Positions 56,455 to 64,000 of a stretch of DNA of 64,000 nt are shown here, piece by piece. The DNA lies in contig CP154954.1 of assembly GCA_039621445.1 (NCBI GenBank), forward strand, positions 39,207,816 through 39,271,815, read 5' to 3'. A program made the position numbers and the translations under genes. Position 1 is the stretch's first letter. Each line of letters opens with the position of its first letter. The notes under the pieces are model-generated. The model was not told the DNA's origin and did not search any database. It worked only from the letters and a program-made list of their open reading frames with translations. The DNA comes from Euglena gracilis. Taxonomy: Eukaryota > Euglenida > Euglenophyceae > Euglenales.

Positions 56455-57835
56455 TACGTCTGGTCTTCAATTCATGTTTCCAAAAAGCCTTCACTTTCGC
56501 CTTGTCGCACCTACTTGGAAACTGAAAATCAGAGTAACAGTGAAAACTCTTTTCCCACTTCCCAAGAACAAAGCAGGGAGCAATGCAGGAAGGACGGAGT
56601 GGATATCCAAGTCCGGTCCGGAGAAAAGGAAAGACAAAACAGAATAAAGAATACCACCTATGGAGAGAGAAGGGGCACCCATTAGGAAATCCTAATAGGG
56701 TCTGCTTCCATCCTAACTTCCTCAACGGAAGGGGACAGAATCATACGCCTGGTACACATCCCCTCCCAGGGCTATGCCCGATTTCTCCTTTGGACCAGGC
56801 AGTCTGGCCACAGGGATTTCAGACACAGACCTTGTCGGTGGGAGGTGCAACCTTGCCCATCCACTGGGGCCCTTTCTGTCGCACAGGGGACTACTCAGGG
56901 AGGGGGCAGAAAGGAGGAAGACCCTAAATCCCAAAACGCGCAAAATGGTTTCACCTACTTTGCTGGGGCTTATTGTTGTATAGTATATTATAGCCCAATG
57001 GGGAAAGCGGGGCAGGCAGGTTTCTTTGCCACGCAAACCCTCCACCCAGGTTAGGTGTGGCCAAGGCACGTGCGGTTGGTTCGATGGGCATTCCAGGAAA
57101 ACCCGGGAGGGTGTGGAATGAGTTTGCCCCTCGCAAGTTAAACCTGGGTACGTCTGATTCCCAATTCCCCTTCCCCAAAATCCTTCGCTTTCGCCTTGTC
57201 GCACCTACTTGGGGACTGAAAATAAGAGTAACAGTGAAAACCATTTTCTCCCACTTCCCAAGAAGCAAAGCACGGAGCAATGTGGGTAGGACGGACTGAA
57301 AATCCAAGTCCGGTCCAAGGAAAAGGAAGGAAAAGGTATAAGAAGAAGGGGCACCCATTAGGGGGACCTGTACAGAAAGAAGGGGCACCCATTAGGAGAT
57401 CCTAATAGGATCTGCTTCCATCCTAACTTCCTCAACGGAAGGGGACAGAAGCATACGCCTGGTACACATCTCCCTCCAAGGGCTATGCCCGAATTCCCCT
57501 TTGGACCAGGCATTCTGGCCACAGGGATTTCGGAAACGGACCTGGTCTGTTGGAGGTGCACCCTATCGCATCCACAGGGGCCCTTTCTGTCGCACAGGGG
57601 TCCACTCAAAAGGGGGGGGAAGGGTGACCCAAAGGCCCAAAACGCGCAAAATGGTTTCACCTATTCTGCGGTGGCTTATGGGTGTATAGTATATTATAGC
57701 CCACTGGGGAAAATGGGGCTGGCAGGTTTCGTTGCCAGGCAAACCCATCCACCCAGTTTGGGTGTGCCAGAGGCACTTGGGGTTGGGTCCATGGGCGTTC
57801 CAGGAAAACCCATGGGGATGGTTTGGAAGGAGGGG
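56455..57835 (-). repeat. Two tandem 0.7-kb units, right copy
   Basis: Mirror of 3301-4660, in units of about 56455-57119 and 57120-57835. A small extra duplication (AGAAGGGGCACCCATTAGG twice, about 57343-57395) is private to this arm. Confidence 0.65.
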
Positions 57836-57937
57836 GCCGCTGACCAGTCAAATTTGGGCAGGGCGCATGGCCAGTCAAATCTGACCACGCAACAGGAAAG
57901 TTTTACTCTACAAAACCAACTGCCGGCGACTGCATTT

Positions 57938-58454
57938 TGTCGGCCGCCGGCTTGCGCCGGCAGCCAAAAATTGCCAGAAGGCGCAAATTTCAAAGTCGCG
58001 GCTAACAGCCAATCAGTTAAAAAAACCCGCGACTTAAATTGGAAGCGGGTCAAATTTCGAAGCGCCTTCGAATTTGTTTTTTTTCACAGAACTTGAGGGG
58101 TTTTCCCCAATATTTGGCAAGAAGGGATACTTTGAAGTTGAATTTGTCATTTGGACTTTGAATCGGAGTATCAAGTTGAGTTTCATTGTTGGTCATTGAT
58201 CTATTGAAGTCAATTGTTGTGAAGGAGCCTTTAACACCACCGCCCACCTCCCTATATCCCCGCCATCTTCACCTCCGTCTTCGCCTCCGACGACCACTCC
58301 TTACCCCAGGTTTGCACATTCCAAAGTTTGCACATTTCACAGTTTTCAGTTTCTCAATTCAAGGTCCCAAAGTCCCAAAGTGGGTTGGTTTGTGGTTGGC
58401 CTTTGGGTTGGTTTGCCATCAAGGTGTGTGTGAGAGAGAGAAGTGAGATTTGCA
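57938..58454 (+). promoter_or_regulatory. 5' region of the right-edge retroelement
   Basis: Begins at the palindrome edge with inverted repeats (GCCGGC...GCCGGC, GTCGCGG...CCGCGAC, TTCGAAG-CGC-CTTCGAA). It carries TTTGCACATT twice near 58310-58338 and AAAGTCCCAAAGT near 58370, and leads to the Gag ATG at 58455. By position it should contain the LTR and leader, but without the 3' end of the element the LTR cannot be delimited. Confidence 0.35.
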
Positions 58455-61400
58455 ATGCAAATGGCAGATTTTTCGATTTTGAGCAAAATTTCGGAAACCG
58501 CTAAAAAAACGATCCTACGCGCCGGCTGGGGTTGGGGAAACCACCTGGGTGAAAAAAAGGGGGTTGACTTGAGCCCACCAACCCCCGGAGAAAGCGCAGG
58601 CCCCACCCCGGAAACACCACCCCCCCTGTCGGTGGTCCTCCCCACTGGCGAGGACCCCCCTGGGCCCTCGGCCCGAAGGGACTCGGCGGTCGCGGAGGCG
58701 ACCGACAGCCCGGGGGTGGCGGACCCGGTGAACATGGTTAGCAGAGGTTGGCTCACTGACTTCGTCAGTGAGGATTTTTCAGATCCGGTAAACATGGCAC
58801 ACGAGGGCAGTTTTACCAACCCAGTTGTCTGTGAATTTTCAGAAGAATCTGCAGAAATCTGCTCGTTTTCAGGTCAATCTGTCCGAGTTTCAGATTGTGG
58901 TGAAAATTTTCTGAGATCTGTGGCAGAAATCTATTTTCAGAACGAAAAGGAAACTGAGTTTTCTGCAGCCCAGTTTTCAGAACCTGTGGCATCATTGCAA
59001 ATCGTGACGGAATCTGTGGCAGAAAACAATTTTCAGGCTGCAGAAACTTTATCGTCTTCAGAAACGACACAGGAATCAGAATCTGATGCTGATTCTGGGA
59101 GGGGGTCAATTACATGCGTAAGGCCCATCACGGTGGCAGGGCCAGAAAATTTTCAGCTGGTTCCACTGCACAACAGTGATGAGGAACCAGACCCCCCAGC
59201 TTATGAAAGCGAAACAGAGGAAGAAAAACAGGCTGAAAACGCCATAATTCAGGAAATGGTTATGCAAAGGATGAAAGCTGCTGGCATGTGGCCAGTAAAT
59301 TTTTCAGGTTTTCAGCAAATTTCTGTGTCGTCACGAGACAGCAGCCCAGGGCCAGAACAAAAAATTTTGTGTTTAACAGCCCAGCCAGAACCATTGCTGT
59401 TAACACAGAGTTCTGAAACGCAGTCAGCACAGCCAGCTGCAGCCCAGCTGCAGGTTTTTCAGCCAGCCCAGCAGTTTTCGGCTGGGTCATCTGTTTCAGC
59501 AATCATGGGGCCAGCCCAGATGACTTCACAGGTTTTTCAGCCAGCCCAGCAGTTTTCGGCTGGGTCATCTGTTTCAGCAATCATGGGGCCAGCCCAGATG
59601 ACTTCACAGGTTTTTCAGCCAGCCCAGCAGTTTTCGGCTGGGTCATCTGTTTCAGCAATCATGGGGCCAGCCCAGGTGACTTCACAGGTTTTTCAGCCAG
59701 CCCAGCAGTTTTCGGCTGAGTCAGCTGTTCCAGCAATCATGGGGCCAGCCCAGGTGAGTGGGCAGGTTTTTCAGCCAGCGTTAACAGTGTCTTCAAACAC
59801 AGGCCCAGCCCAGACTTTTCAGCCAATTCAGCCAGATTTTTCACAGACCCAGCCACAAAATTTACAGCCAATCACCAGATTTTCTACAGAAACTGGGTCC
59901 GAAAACCCTGAAAATCAGCATGATGTGGAAATGGAATCGGGCTATGGCCAATCTGATGATGATTGGAACAATTGGGGTGAAGAAATCAGTTGCAAAATTG
60001 AATGTTTACATGGCAGACTTTTGGTGCAGGAAGGAAAAAACCCTGAAAAAAGGGCTGAAATTCTGGTGGGTGAGGCAGAAAACAGGCTAAATCGGGCATT
60101 GGCCATGTCAAATGGGCAGGCATTGAATCTGGTCAATGAGGCATTGGGCATGCATGATCAGCGAATGGCGGATCACATTGCCATGGTGAAACGTGAAATT
60201 CGGGCTGAAGTGAGTTCAACTGTAAACGACTTGCTTTTGCAGTTTCAGCAAAATGGTGAAATGGTGCAAAATCTGGCCCAATGCCAAAGGCATTTGTTGA
60301 GTGTGGAAATGGAACGGCAGTTTGCTGAAAAAGTGCAGAAAGTGGAGGATGGAGTAAACACATTTTTTGAGGCCCAGGTTGAGGGGTTGAGAAAAAATGA
60401 GAGAGATTTTTCTCAGAAGCTGTCGTTTTTGGAAAAATCTGTGGGGGAGATGCACGTGGCGGTGCAACAAGTGGGGGAGAAGGAAAAACAGCAGGAGATT
60501 GCTGTTAATCAGGTCAAATCTGCAGTTGGTGAGCTAAGCTCTGGTCTGGAGGGACGCTTTGGGATCATTTTTCAGCAATGCAAAAGTTTGGGGGAGACTG
60601 AGTGTGCCAAATTTCAGGTACAGGCTGAGAAATTGAAGGAATTTTCACAGTCCCTGGAGCGAGAGAGCAAAGCTCTGAATGATCGTTTGGGGAGGTTGGA
60701 GAATTTTCTGGGTCGGAAAGATTTTCCCATTGAAAAAGTCTGTGACCTGATTAACAAGAGCGAGGAAACAATTCGGTTGGAGGTGCAAAGGGAGTTGGGG
60801 CTGCAAACGAGAAAGAATTTGGAGGTCATTATCAGTGAAATGTTGCAGGAAAGGTTGAGGCTGAGTGAAAGGGAGGGGCAGTTTGAGAAAGTTCGGGCTG
60901 AAATGGAAAATTCGATGAAACAGCAGGTTGGAGTTTTACTGCAACAGCAGTCCAGTGAACTTTTTAAAGAACAGCAGGAGCGGAAAAAATTGCAACAAAA
61001 GCTGGATTTATTTCAGGCTGAGTTTTTGGTGAGGAAAAATCAGCAAGCTGAATCTGCCAAATCTGCGACAGTGGATCTGACAAAGGAAACGAGAGAAAAA
61101 TCAGCTGGAAACCCAGAAATCGAAGAGTTTGATCTTTTTGGTTACAACGATTTACCTGTGATCGAGAAAAATCCGGTTGAAATTGAAGGCTATGAATACG
61201 CTGAACCAGGATCACATGCGACACATGTCAGGCAGGTTTGTGCACGACCTGTGGGGGCAGTGCCTGCAGGTGCAGGACTAGTTTCATCAAATGCAGTGGC
61301 AACGCATCAATTGATGAAAAACCTGGTAGCTCCAAATTTTTCTGGACAGCCAAAAGACTGGTCGTCCTTTGTGCGGGATTGGGATCAATATTTCAGGACG

Positions 61401-62597
61401 TTGGTTATTTTGCAAAATGGACATATGTCTGATTCACTCAAGCTTCAGCTTTTTACAATGACGCTGGACGACACAAATAAAAAGGAATTGCAATTCCGAC
61501 TGGAATTGAATGGAAAAACATCTTTCGAGGAGGAATTTGACAGGCTTGAAGGGAAATATGCTGGAACTCAATCCGAATGCGCCAGAAAAAAATGGTATGA
61601 TGTGAACCTCGTGAACCAAGGGAAAATTACCGTACAGGAATGGCGAGATTTTGTCATAAATTTCAGAATAGCCTGGAGACAGGTGAAAAGCGCCACTGAC
61701 GATGAGGCAGAAAGACTGGTCAAGGGAAAACTGCCAAATTTCATTTTGCATTGGGTCGCCGATGAGGAGGAAAGGAAATCAACGTGTGGACCGAAAGTCA
61801 AAATGTACCCTGGAGTGCCTGCAACCGAGGAAAACATTATTTGTGCTGTGGAACGTGTCACTGGGGAAAAGCCCTGCAAGGTTTCGAAAGTTTCACCGCT
61901 GGAGTTCGAAGTCTTTTTGCCCAACACTACGATTTGCGACAAACTGAAAGAGGTCAGTGGGAAACCAATCACAGGCACGGATAAAAGGATCAAAATTGTG
62001 GAGGAACAGCCAAAAATGGGAGTTGAAGAAATTTTCCGTTTTGTTGAGCGAAAATTGTCATCCAGGGACTCTCAAGACATGATACACAGTTCCAGGGAGC
62101 CAAATCCATTTGGAAACCGGAGGGCCAGGTCTGCTAAGGCAGATCGGGCCAAGGGGTCCAGGACACCCTCCCCAACACGGTCAGCAAAGGGGGGCGAAAC
62201 GGTGGCAAAACTGTCCGTTGGAAAATCAGATTCACAGGTGGCAGCCCCTGCGACCAATGCAAACATGAACCCCCCCGTGCAAAATCCAGTGCCAGTGGTT
62301 CGATCACAGTCATTGCCACCCCCCCAGCAATCTCAATTTGGCAATGGGGGGGGATGGAGAAATGATTCTGGGTGGAATTCCAATGCCAATGCCAATTTTC
62401 AGGGAAATCAGTGGTGGCATTCAAATCAACAGAATTTTGACTCACAGTCTGGTGGAGGCAAAGGCAAAGGCAAAGGCAAGGGCAAAGGAAACAATTCTTG
62501 GGGGAAAGGAAACAATGGAAATGACTGGTCTAGGGGAAAGGGCCAGGATGGTGGAAAAGGCAAAGGAAAAGGAAGGGGGAAAGGAAACCGTTGCTAG
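58455..62597 (+). CDS. gag: Giant Gag of the right-edge retroelement, intact
   Basis: Uninterrupted frame of about 1380 residues from ATG 58455 (the frame is open from a GTG at 58443) to TAG 62595-62597. Order: a proline-rich N-terminus; an acidic/glutamine region; about four 26-residue repeats (QVFQPAQQFSAGSSV type, about residues 335-440); a long predicted coiled coil (about 510-890, heptad-rich with many Glu, Lys and Gln); a capsid-like helical domain (about 950-1090, with LVAPNFSGQPKDWSSF, SLKLQLF, KYAGTQSECARKKW); a basic stretch; and a (GK)n tail (about 1335-1380). Gag proteins of this length are unusual. The GKG tail likely binds RNA in place of zinc knuckles. Related to the Gag of the arms by order and by N-terminal and capsid-like similarity, but clearly a different family. 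The clean frame indicates youth. Confidence 0.85.
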   Translation: MQMADFSILSKISETAKKTILRAGWGWGNHLGEKKGVDLSPPTPGESAGPTPETPPPLSVVLPTGEDPPGPSARRDSAVAEATDSPGVADPVNMVSRGWLTDFVSEDFSDPVNMAHEGSFTNPVVCEFSEESAEICSFSGQSVRVSDCGENFLRSVAEIYFQNEKETEFSAAQFSEPVASLQIVTESVAENNFQAAETLSSSETTQESESDADSGRGSITCVRPITVAGPENFQLVPLHNSDEEPDPPAYESETEEEKQAENAIIQEMVMQRMKAAGMWPVNFSGFQQISVSSRDSSPGPEQKILCLTAQPEPLLLTQSSETQSAQPAAAQLQVFQPAQQFSAGSSVSAIMGPAQMTSQVFQPAQQFSAGSSVSAIMGPAQMTSQVFQPAQQFSAGSSVSAIMGPAQVTSQVFQPAQQFSAESAVPAIMGPAQVSGQVFQPALTVSSNTGPAQTFQPIQPDFSQTQPQNLQPITRFSTETGSENPENQHDVEMESGYGQSDDDWNNWGEEISCKIECLHGRLLVQEGKNPEKRAEILVGEAENRLNRALAMSNGQALNLVNEALGMHDQRMADHIAMVKREIRAEVSSTVNDLLLQFQQNGEMVQNLAQCQRHLLSVEMERQFAEKVQKVEDGVNTFFEAQVEGLRKNERDFSQKLSFLEKSVGEMHVAVQQVGEKEKQQEIAVNQVKSAVGELSSGLEGRFGIIFQQCKSLGETECAKFQVQAEKLKEFSQSLERESKALNDRLGRLENFLGRKDFPIEKVCDLINKSEETIRLEVQRELGLQTRKNLEVIISEMLQERLRLSEREGQFEKVRAEMENSMKQQVGVLLQQQSSELFKEQQERKKLQQKLDLFQAEFLVRKNQQAESAKSATVDLTKETREKSAGNPEIEEFDLFGYNDLPVIEKNPVEIEGYEYAEPGSHATHVRQVCARPVGAVPAGAGLVSSNAVATHQLMKNLVAPNFSGQPKDWSSFVRDWDQYFRTLVILQNGHMSDSLKLQLFTMTLDDTNKKELQFRLELNGKTSFEEEFDRLEGKYAGTQSECARKKWYDVNLVNQGKITVQEWRDFVINFRIAWRQVKSATDDEAERLVKGKLPNFILHWVADEEERKSTCGPKVKMYPGVPATEENIICAVERVTGEKPCKVSKVSPLEFEVFLPNTTICDKLKEVSGKPITGTDKRIKIVEEQPKMGVEEIFRFVERKLSSRDSQDMIHSSREPNPFGNRRARSAKADRAKGSRTPSPTRSAKGGETVAKLSVGKSDSQVAAPATNANMNPPVQNPVPVVRSQSLPPPQQSQFGNGGGWRNDSGWNSNANANFQGNQWWHSNQQNFDSQSGGGKGKGKGKGKGNNSWGKGNNGNDWSRGKGQDGGKGKGKGRGKGNRC
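59453..59790 (+). repeat. 78-bp tandem repeats within gag
   Basis: CAGGTTTTTCAGCCAGCCCA starts units at about 59453, 59531, 59609, 59687 and, partial, 59765. The first three are nearly identical and the fourth has several substitutions. The unit is a multiple of three, so the frame is kept. It encodes a 26-residue Gag repeat. Confidence 0.85.
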
Positions 62598-63224
62598 GAC
62601 AGCCGGGGTGGACCGTTGGGGGCGGGAGCCGCCCCGGGCTCGCATACCCAGCCCCACACAAAGACATACGCAACTCCCAAATGGCATGAAAAATCTCGTG
62701 CGAGTGAAAACACGATGAAAAATCTGCCATCCCAGGAGACCTTTGCGCAAGGTGTGTCCAGTGTGTCGGGTGCGTGCGTGCGTGACGTGCAAATCTGTGA
62801 TTCAGCCCAAATCTGTAAAAAACCAGACCTCATAAGAGGTCGTGCACAGCCTTCCGTAAAGAAAAGAGCTTTAGACCTTTTTTGCGGTAAAGGCTCGGTT
62901 GGGGATTGCCTGAGAGAGCAGGGGTTTAAGGTTGTGTCAGTGGACATAAACCCCAGATTTAACCCAACCCACTGTGCAAATATTTTGGAATGGAGATATT
63001 GGAGGTACCCCCCCGGATATTTTCAGATCATCGCTGCGGGGGTGCCCTGTACAGAATATAGCTTGGCCAAAACATTGGGAGTCAGAAATTTGGAGGTGGC
63101 AGATCGGCTGGTCAAAAAAACTTTGGAGATTGTCGAATATTTCAAACAAAAATGGTGGTGGATTGAAAATGCCGGTAATGGACTTTTGCGGAAAAGACCC
63201 TGTGTTCAAAATCTGACTTTTTGA
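62598..63224 (+). CDS. C5 methyltransferase-like domain of the right-edge retroelement (N-terminal part)
   Basis: Continues in the Gag frame directly after the single TAG at 62595-62597; no ATG occurs until 62715, which fits readthrough from Gag. Counting from 62616: LDLFCGKGSVGD is motif I (86-97), GVPCTEYS motif IV with the catalytic Cys at 145, and WIEN motif VI with Glu 184. The same SAM-dependent cytosine chemistry is expected as for the arm element, but the sequences differ greatly, so these are long-separated relatives. The frame ends at TGA 63222-63224 after a T run. The following sequence FDVDYCQFSDWGYQKPTRIW in another phase is the rest of the domain, so one homopolymer-length change breaks an otherwise intact gene. 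Confidence 0.85.
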   Translation, partial: DSRGGPLGAGAAPGSHTQPHTKTYATPKWHEKSRASENTMKNLPSQETFAQGVSSVSGACVRDVQICDSAQICKKPDLIRGRAQPSVKKRALDLFCGKGSVGDCLREQGFKVVSVDINPRFNPTHCANILEWRYWRYPPGYFQIIAAGVPCTEYSLAKTLGVRNLEVADRLVKKTLEIVEYFKQKWWWIENAGNGLLRKRPCVQNLTF

Positions 63225-64000
63225 TGTTGATTATTGTCAATTTTCAGATTGGGGATATCAAAAGCCCACCCGAATCTGGGGGAGCGAAAATCTGAGCAAG
63301 CTACAAAACAAACTTTGTGATGGCCAGACCTGCCCGAATTTGATTCCTGGGGGGAGGAGTCACCGAGAAAAGTTGGGAGGATATGGAATGACAGTTGGCA
63401 CCCAGAAAAAATGGAGGATGCCCAAACAACTGGTGGAGTATTTGTTAACCGTGTTGGAACGAAAAAGCGGATATCGTAGGGAGGATTATGCTGTTAGGAA
63501 AGTTTGTATGGAGGAAATTGAGAAGGAATTTCGGGTTAAGGCGGAACGGGATTGTTTTGCAACCAGCCAAAATGCCAGGTGTGAAAAGTTTTACGGGGAG
63601 GATGATGATGCCATGAAAAAGGATTGGGGGGCGGAGGAAACGTTGTGGATGAACCCCCCCTGGACTTTGTGGCCTGAGGTGGCTGAAAAATTGCAAAATT
63701 CCAATTGTCGGGCAATTTGTATTTGCCCAGACTGGAATAGGAGGTGGGTGAAAAATCTGGTGGCTATGGCTGTCAAAAAGATTTATTTTCCCAAGGGGAC
63801 AAAGTTGTTTGAGGCTGATGGGAGGATTTTGAGGGGTACCCGTTGGGGGGTGTGGGCCTTGTTGATGGATAGAAGGCAACCCTCCCAGGGGGGGGCAGCC
63901 CCAGGGAAGAAAAAATTGGTACGGCTGAAAAAAAGAATGTTGAGGGGGACAAAAACTCGGGGAGGAGCAAAGAAACTCGGGGAGGACAGACAACTGCTGT
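63220..64000 (+). CDS. C5 methyltransferase C-terminus and DIRS/Dam-like domain, right-edge element (partial)
   Basis: Open from about 63220 to the window end. FDVDYCQFSDWGYQKPTRIW completes the C5 methyltransferase, then CDGQTCPNL (compare CDGKTCKNL in the arms). About 70 residues later comes DCFATSQNARCEKFYG, DDDAMKKDW, LWMNPPWTLWPEV, AICICPDWNRRW and GTRWGVWALLMD: a complete DIRS/Dam-like domain with the NPPW motif intact, about 63545-63870. A lysine/arginine-rich segment follows and runs off the window, where protease, RT and integrase would be expected. The domain order (C5 then Dam-like) is the reverse of the arm element. Confidence 0.75.

Larger units (their letters stand above)
34573..57937. 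repeat. Right arm of giant inverted repeat (palindrome)
   Basis: Reverse complement of 3197-27775, with divergence of a few percent by eye. It lacks the 1086-bp C-rich insertion and about 90 bp of the integrase. The outer end at 57937 is followed by unrelated GC-rich sequence (GTCGGCCGCCGGCTTGCGCC). Confidence 0.93.

Noticed and set aside
3197-57937. The palindrome as a missed-adapter sequencing or assembly fold-back
   Set aside because: The arms differ by many substitutions, by an inserted element with its empty site, and by a 90-bp deletion, which is not a read-error pattern. A duplicated-allele misjoin remains formally possible.
1-64000. tRNA, rRNA or spliced-leader genes
   Set aside because: I looked for clover-leaf signatures, rRNA cores and a dinoflagellate-type spliced-leader string and saw none. 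A covariance search would be the decisive test.

Overview
The window is eukaryotic, transposon-dense DNA in which I recognise no host gene. The evidence is a chromodomain Ty3/gypsy (chromovirus) polyprotein, LINE-type reverse transcriptases, an LTR element with target-site duplication, and a 1.1-kb C-rich telomere-like array. Gag proteins end in (GK)n-rich tails instead of CCHC zinc knuckles, and several families carry a DIRS/Dam-like domain. This suggests a large-genome protist or alga, with a dinoflagellate as a guess only.

The dominant structure is a giant imperfect palindrome. The left arm (about 3197-27775) and right arm (about 34573-57937) are reverse complements over about 23-24.5 kb, separated by a 6.8-kb spacer. 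From the outer end inward, each arm holds two 0.7-kb tandem units; a LINE split by a 2.8-kb repeat-rich insertion; a 2.45-kb LTR element with 5-bp target-site duplications; a LINE tail; about 1.2 kb of unrecognised sequence; a TATA-containing 5' region; and a decayed Ty3 element whose 3' end points to the spacer. LTR copies differ by about 3-4% between arms by eye. The left arm alone carries a 1086-bp insertion full of CCCCCCTAA-like repeats, and the right arm keeps the matching empty site.

The most interesting biology is in the retroelements. The Ty3 element of the arms has the order Gag, DIRS/Dam-like methyltransferase-like domain, cytosine-C5 methyltransferase-like domain, aspartic protease, RT, RNase H, integrase, chromodomain. 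A second and much better preserved family starts at the right edge (58455 onward). It has a 1380-residue Gag, then a C5 methyltransferase, then a Dam-like domain, so the two methyltransferase modules are in the reverse order. The small LTR element carries a Gag-like ORF and a Dam-like domain but no RT. In all three families the Gag-like frame is separated from the methyltransferase frame by an in-frame stop codon (TGA, TAG and TAA), which suggests stop readthrough as the gag-pol expression mode. A further Dam-like fragment lies in the spacer.

The spacer (27776-34572) holds the proline-rich end of the left Ty3 copy, a minus-strand Gag fragment of a related family, two LINE tails, a Dam-like fragment and unrecognised DNA. 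Left of the palindrome are G-rich tandem repeats and an orphan chromodomain; right of it is the 5' region and first 5.5 kb of the well-preserved element. Most coding regions in the arms are pseudogenes. Breaks shared by both arms predate the inverted duplication, and private ones postdate it.
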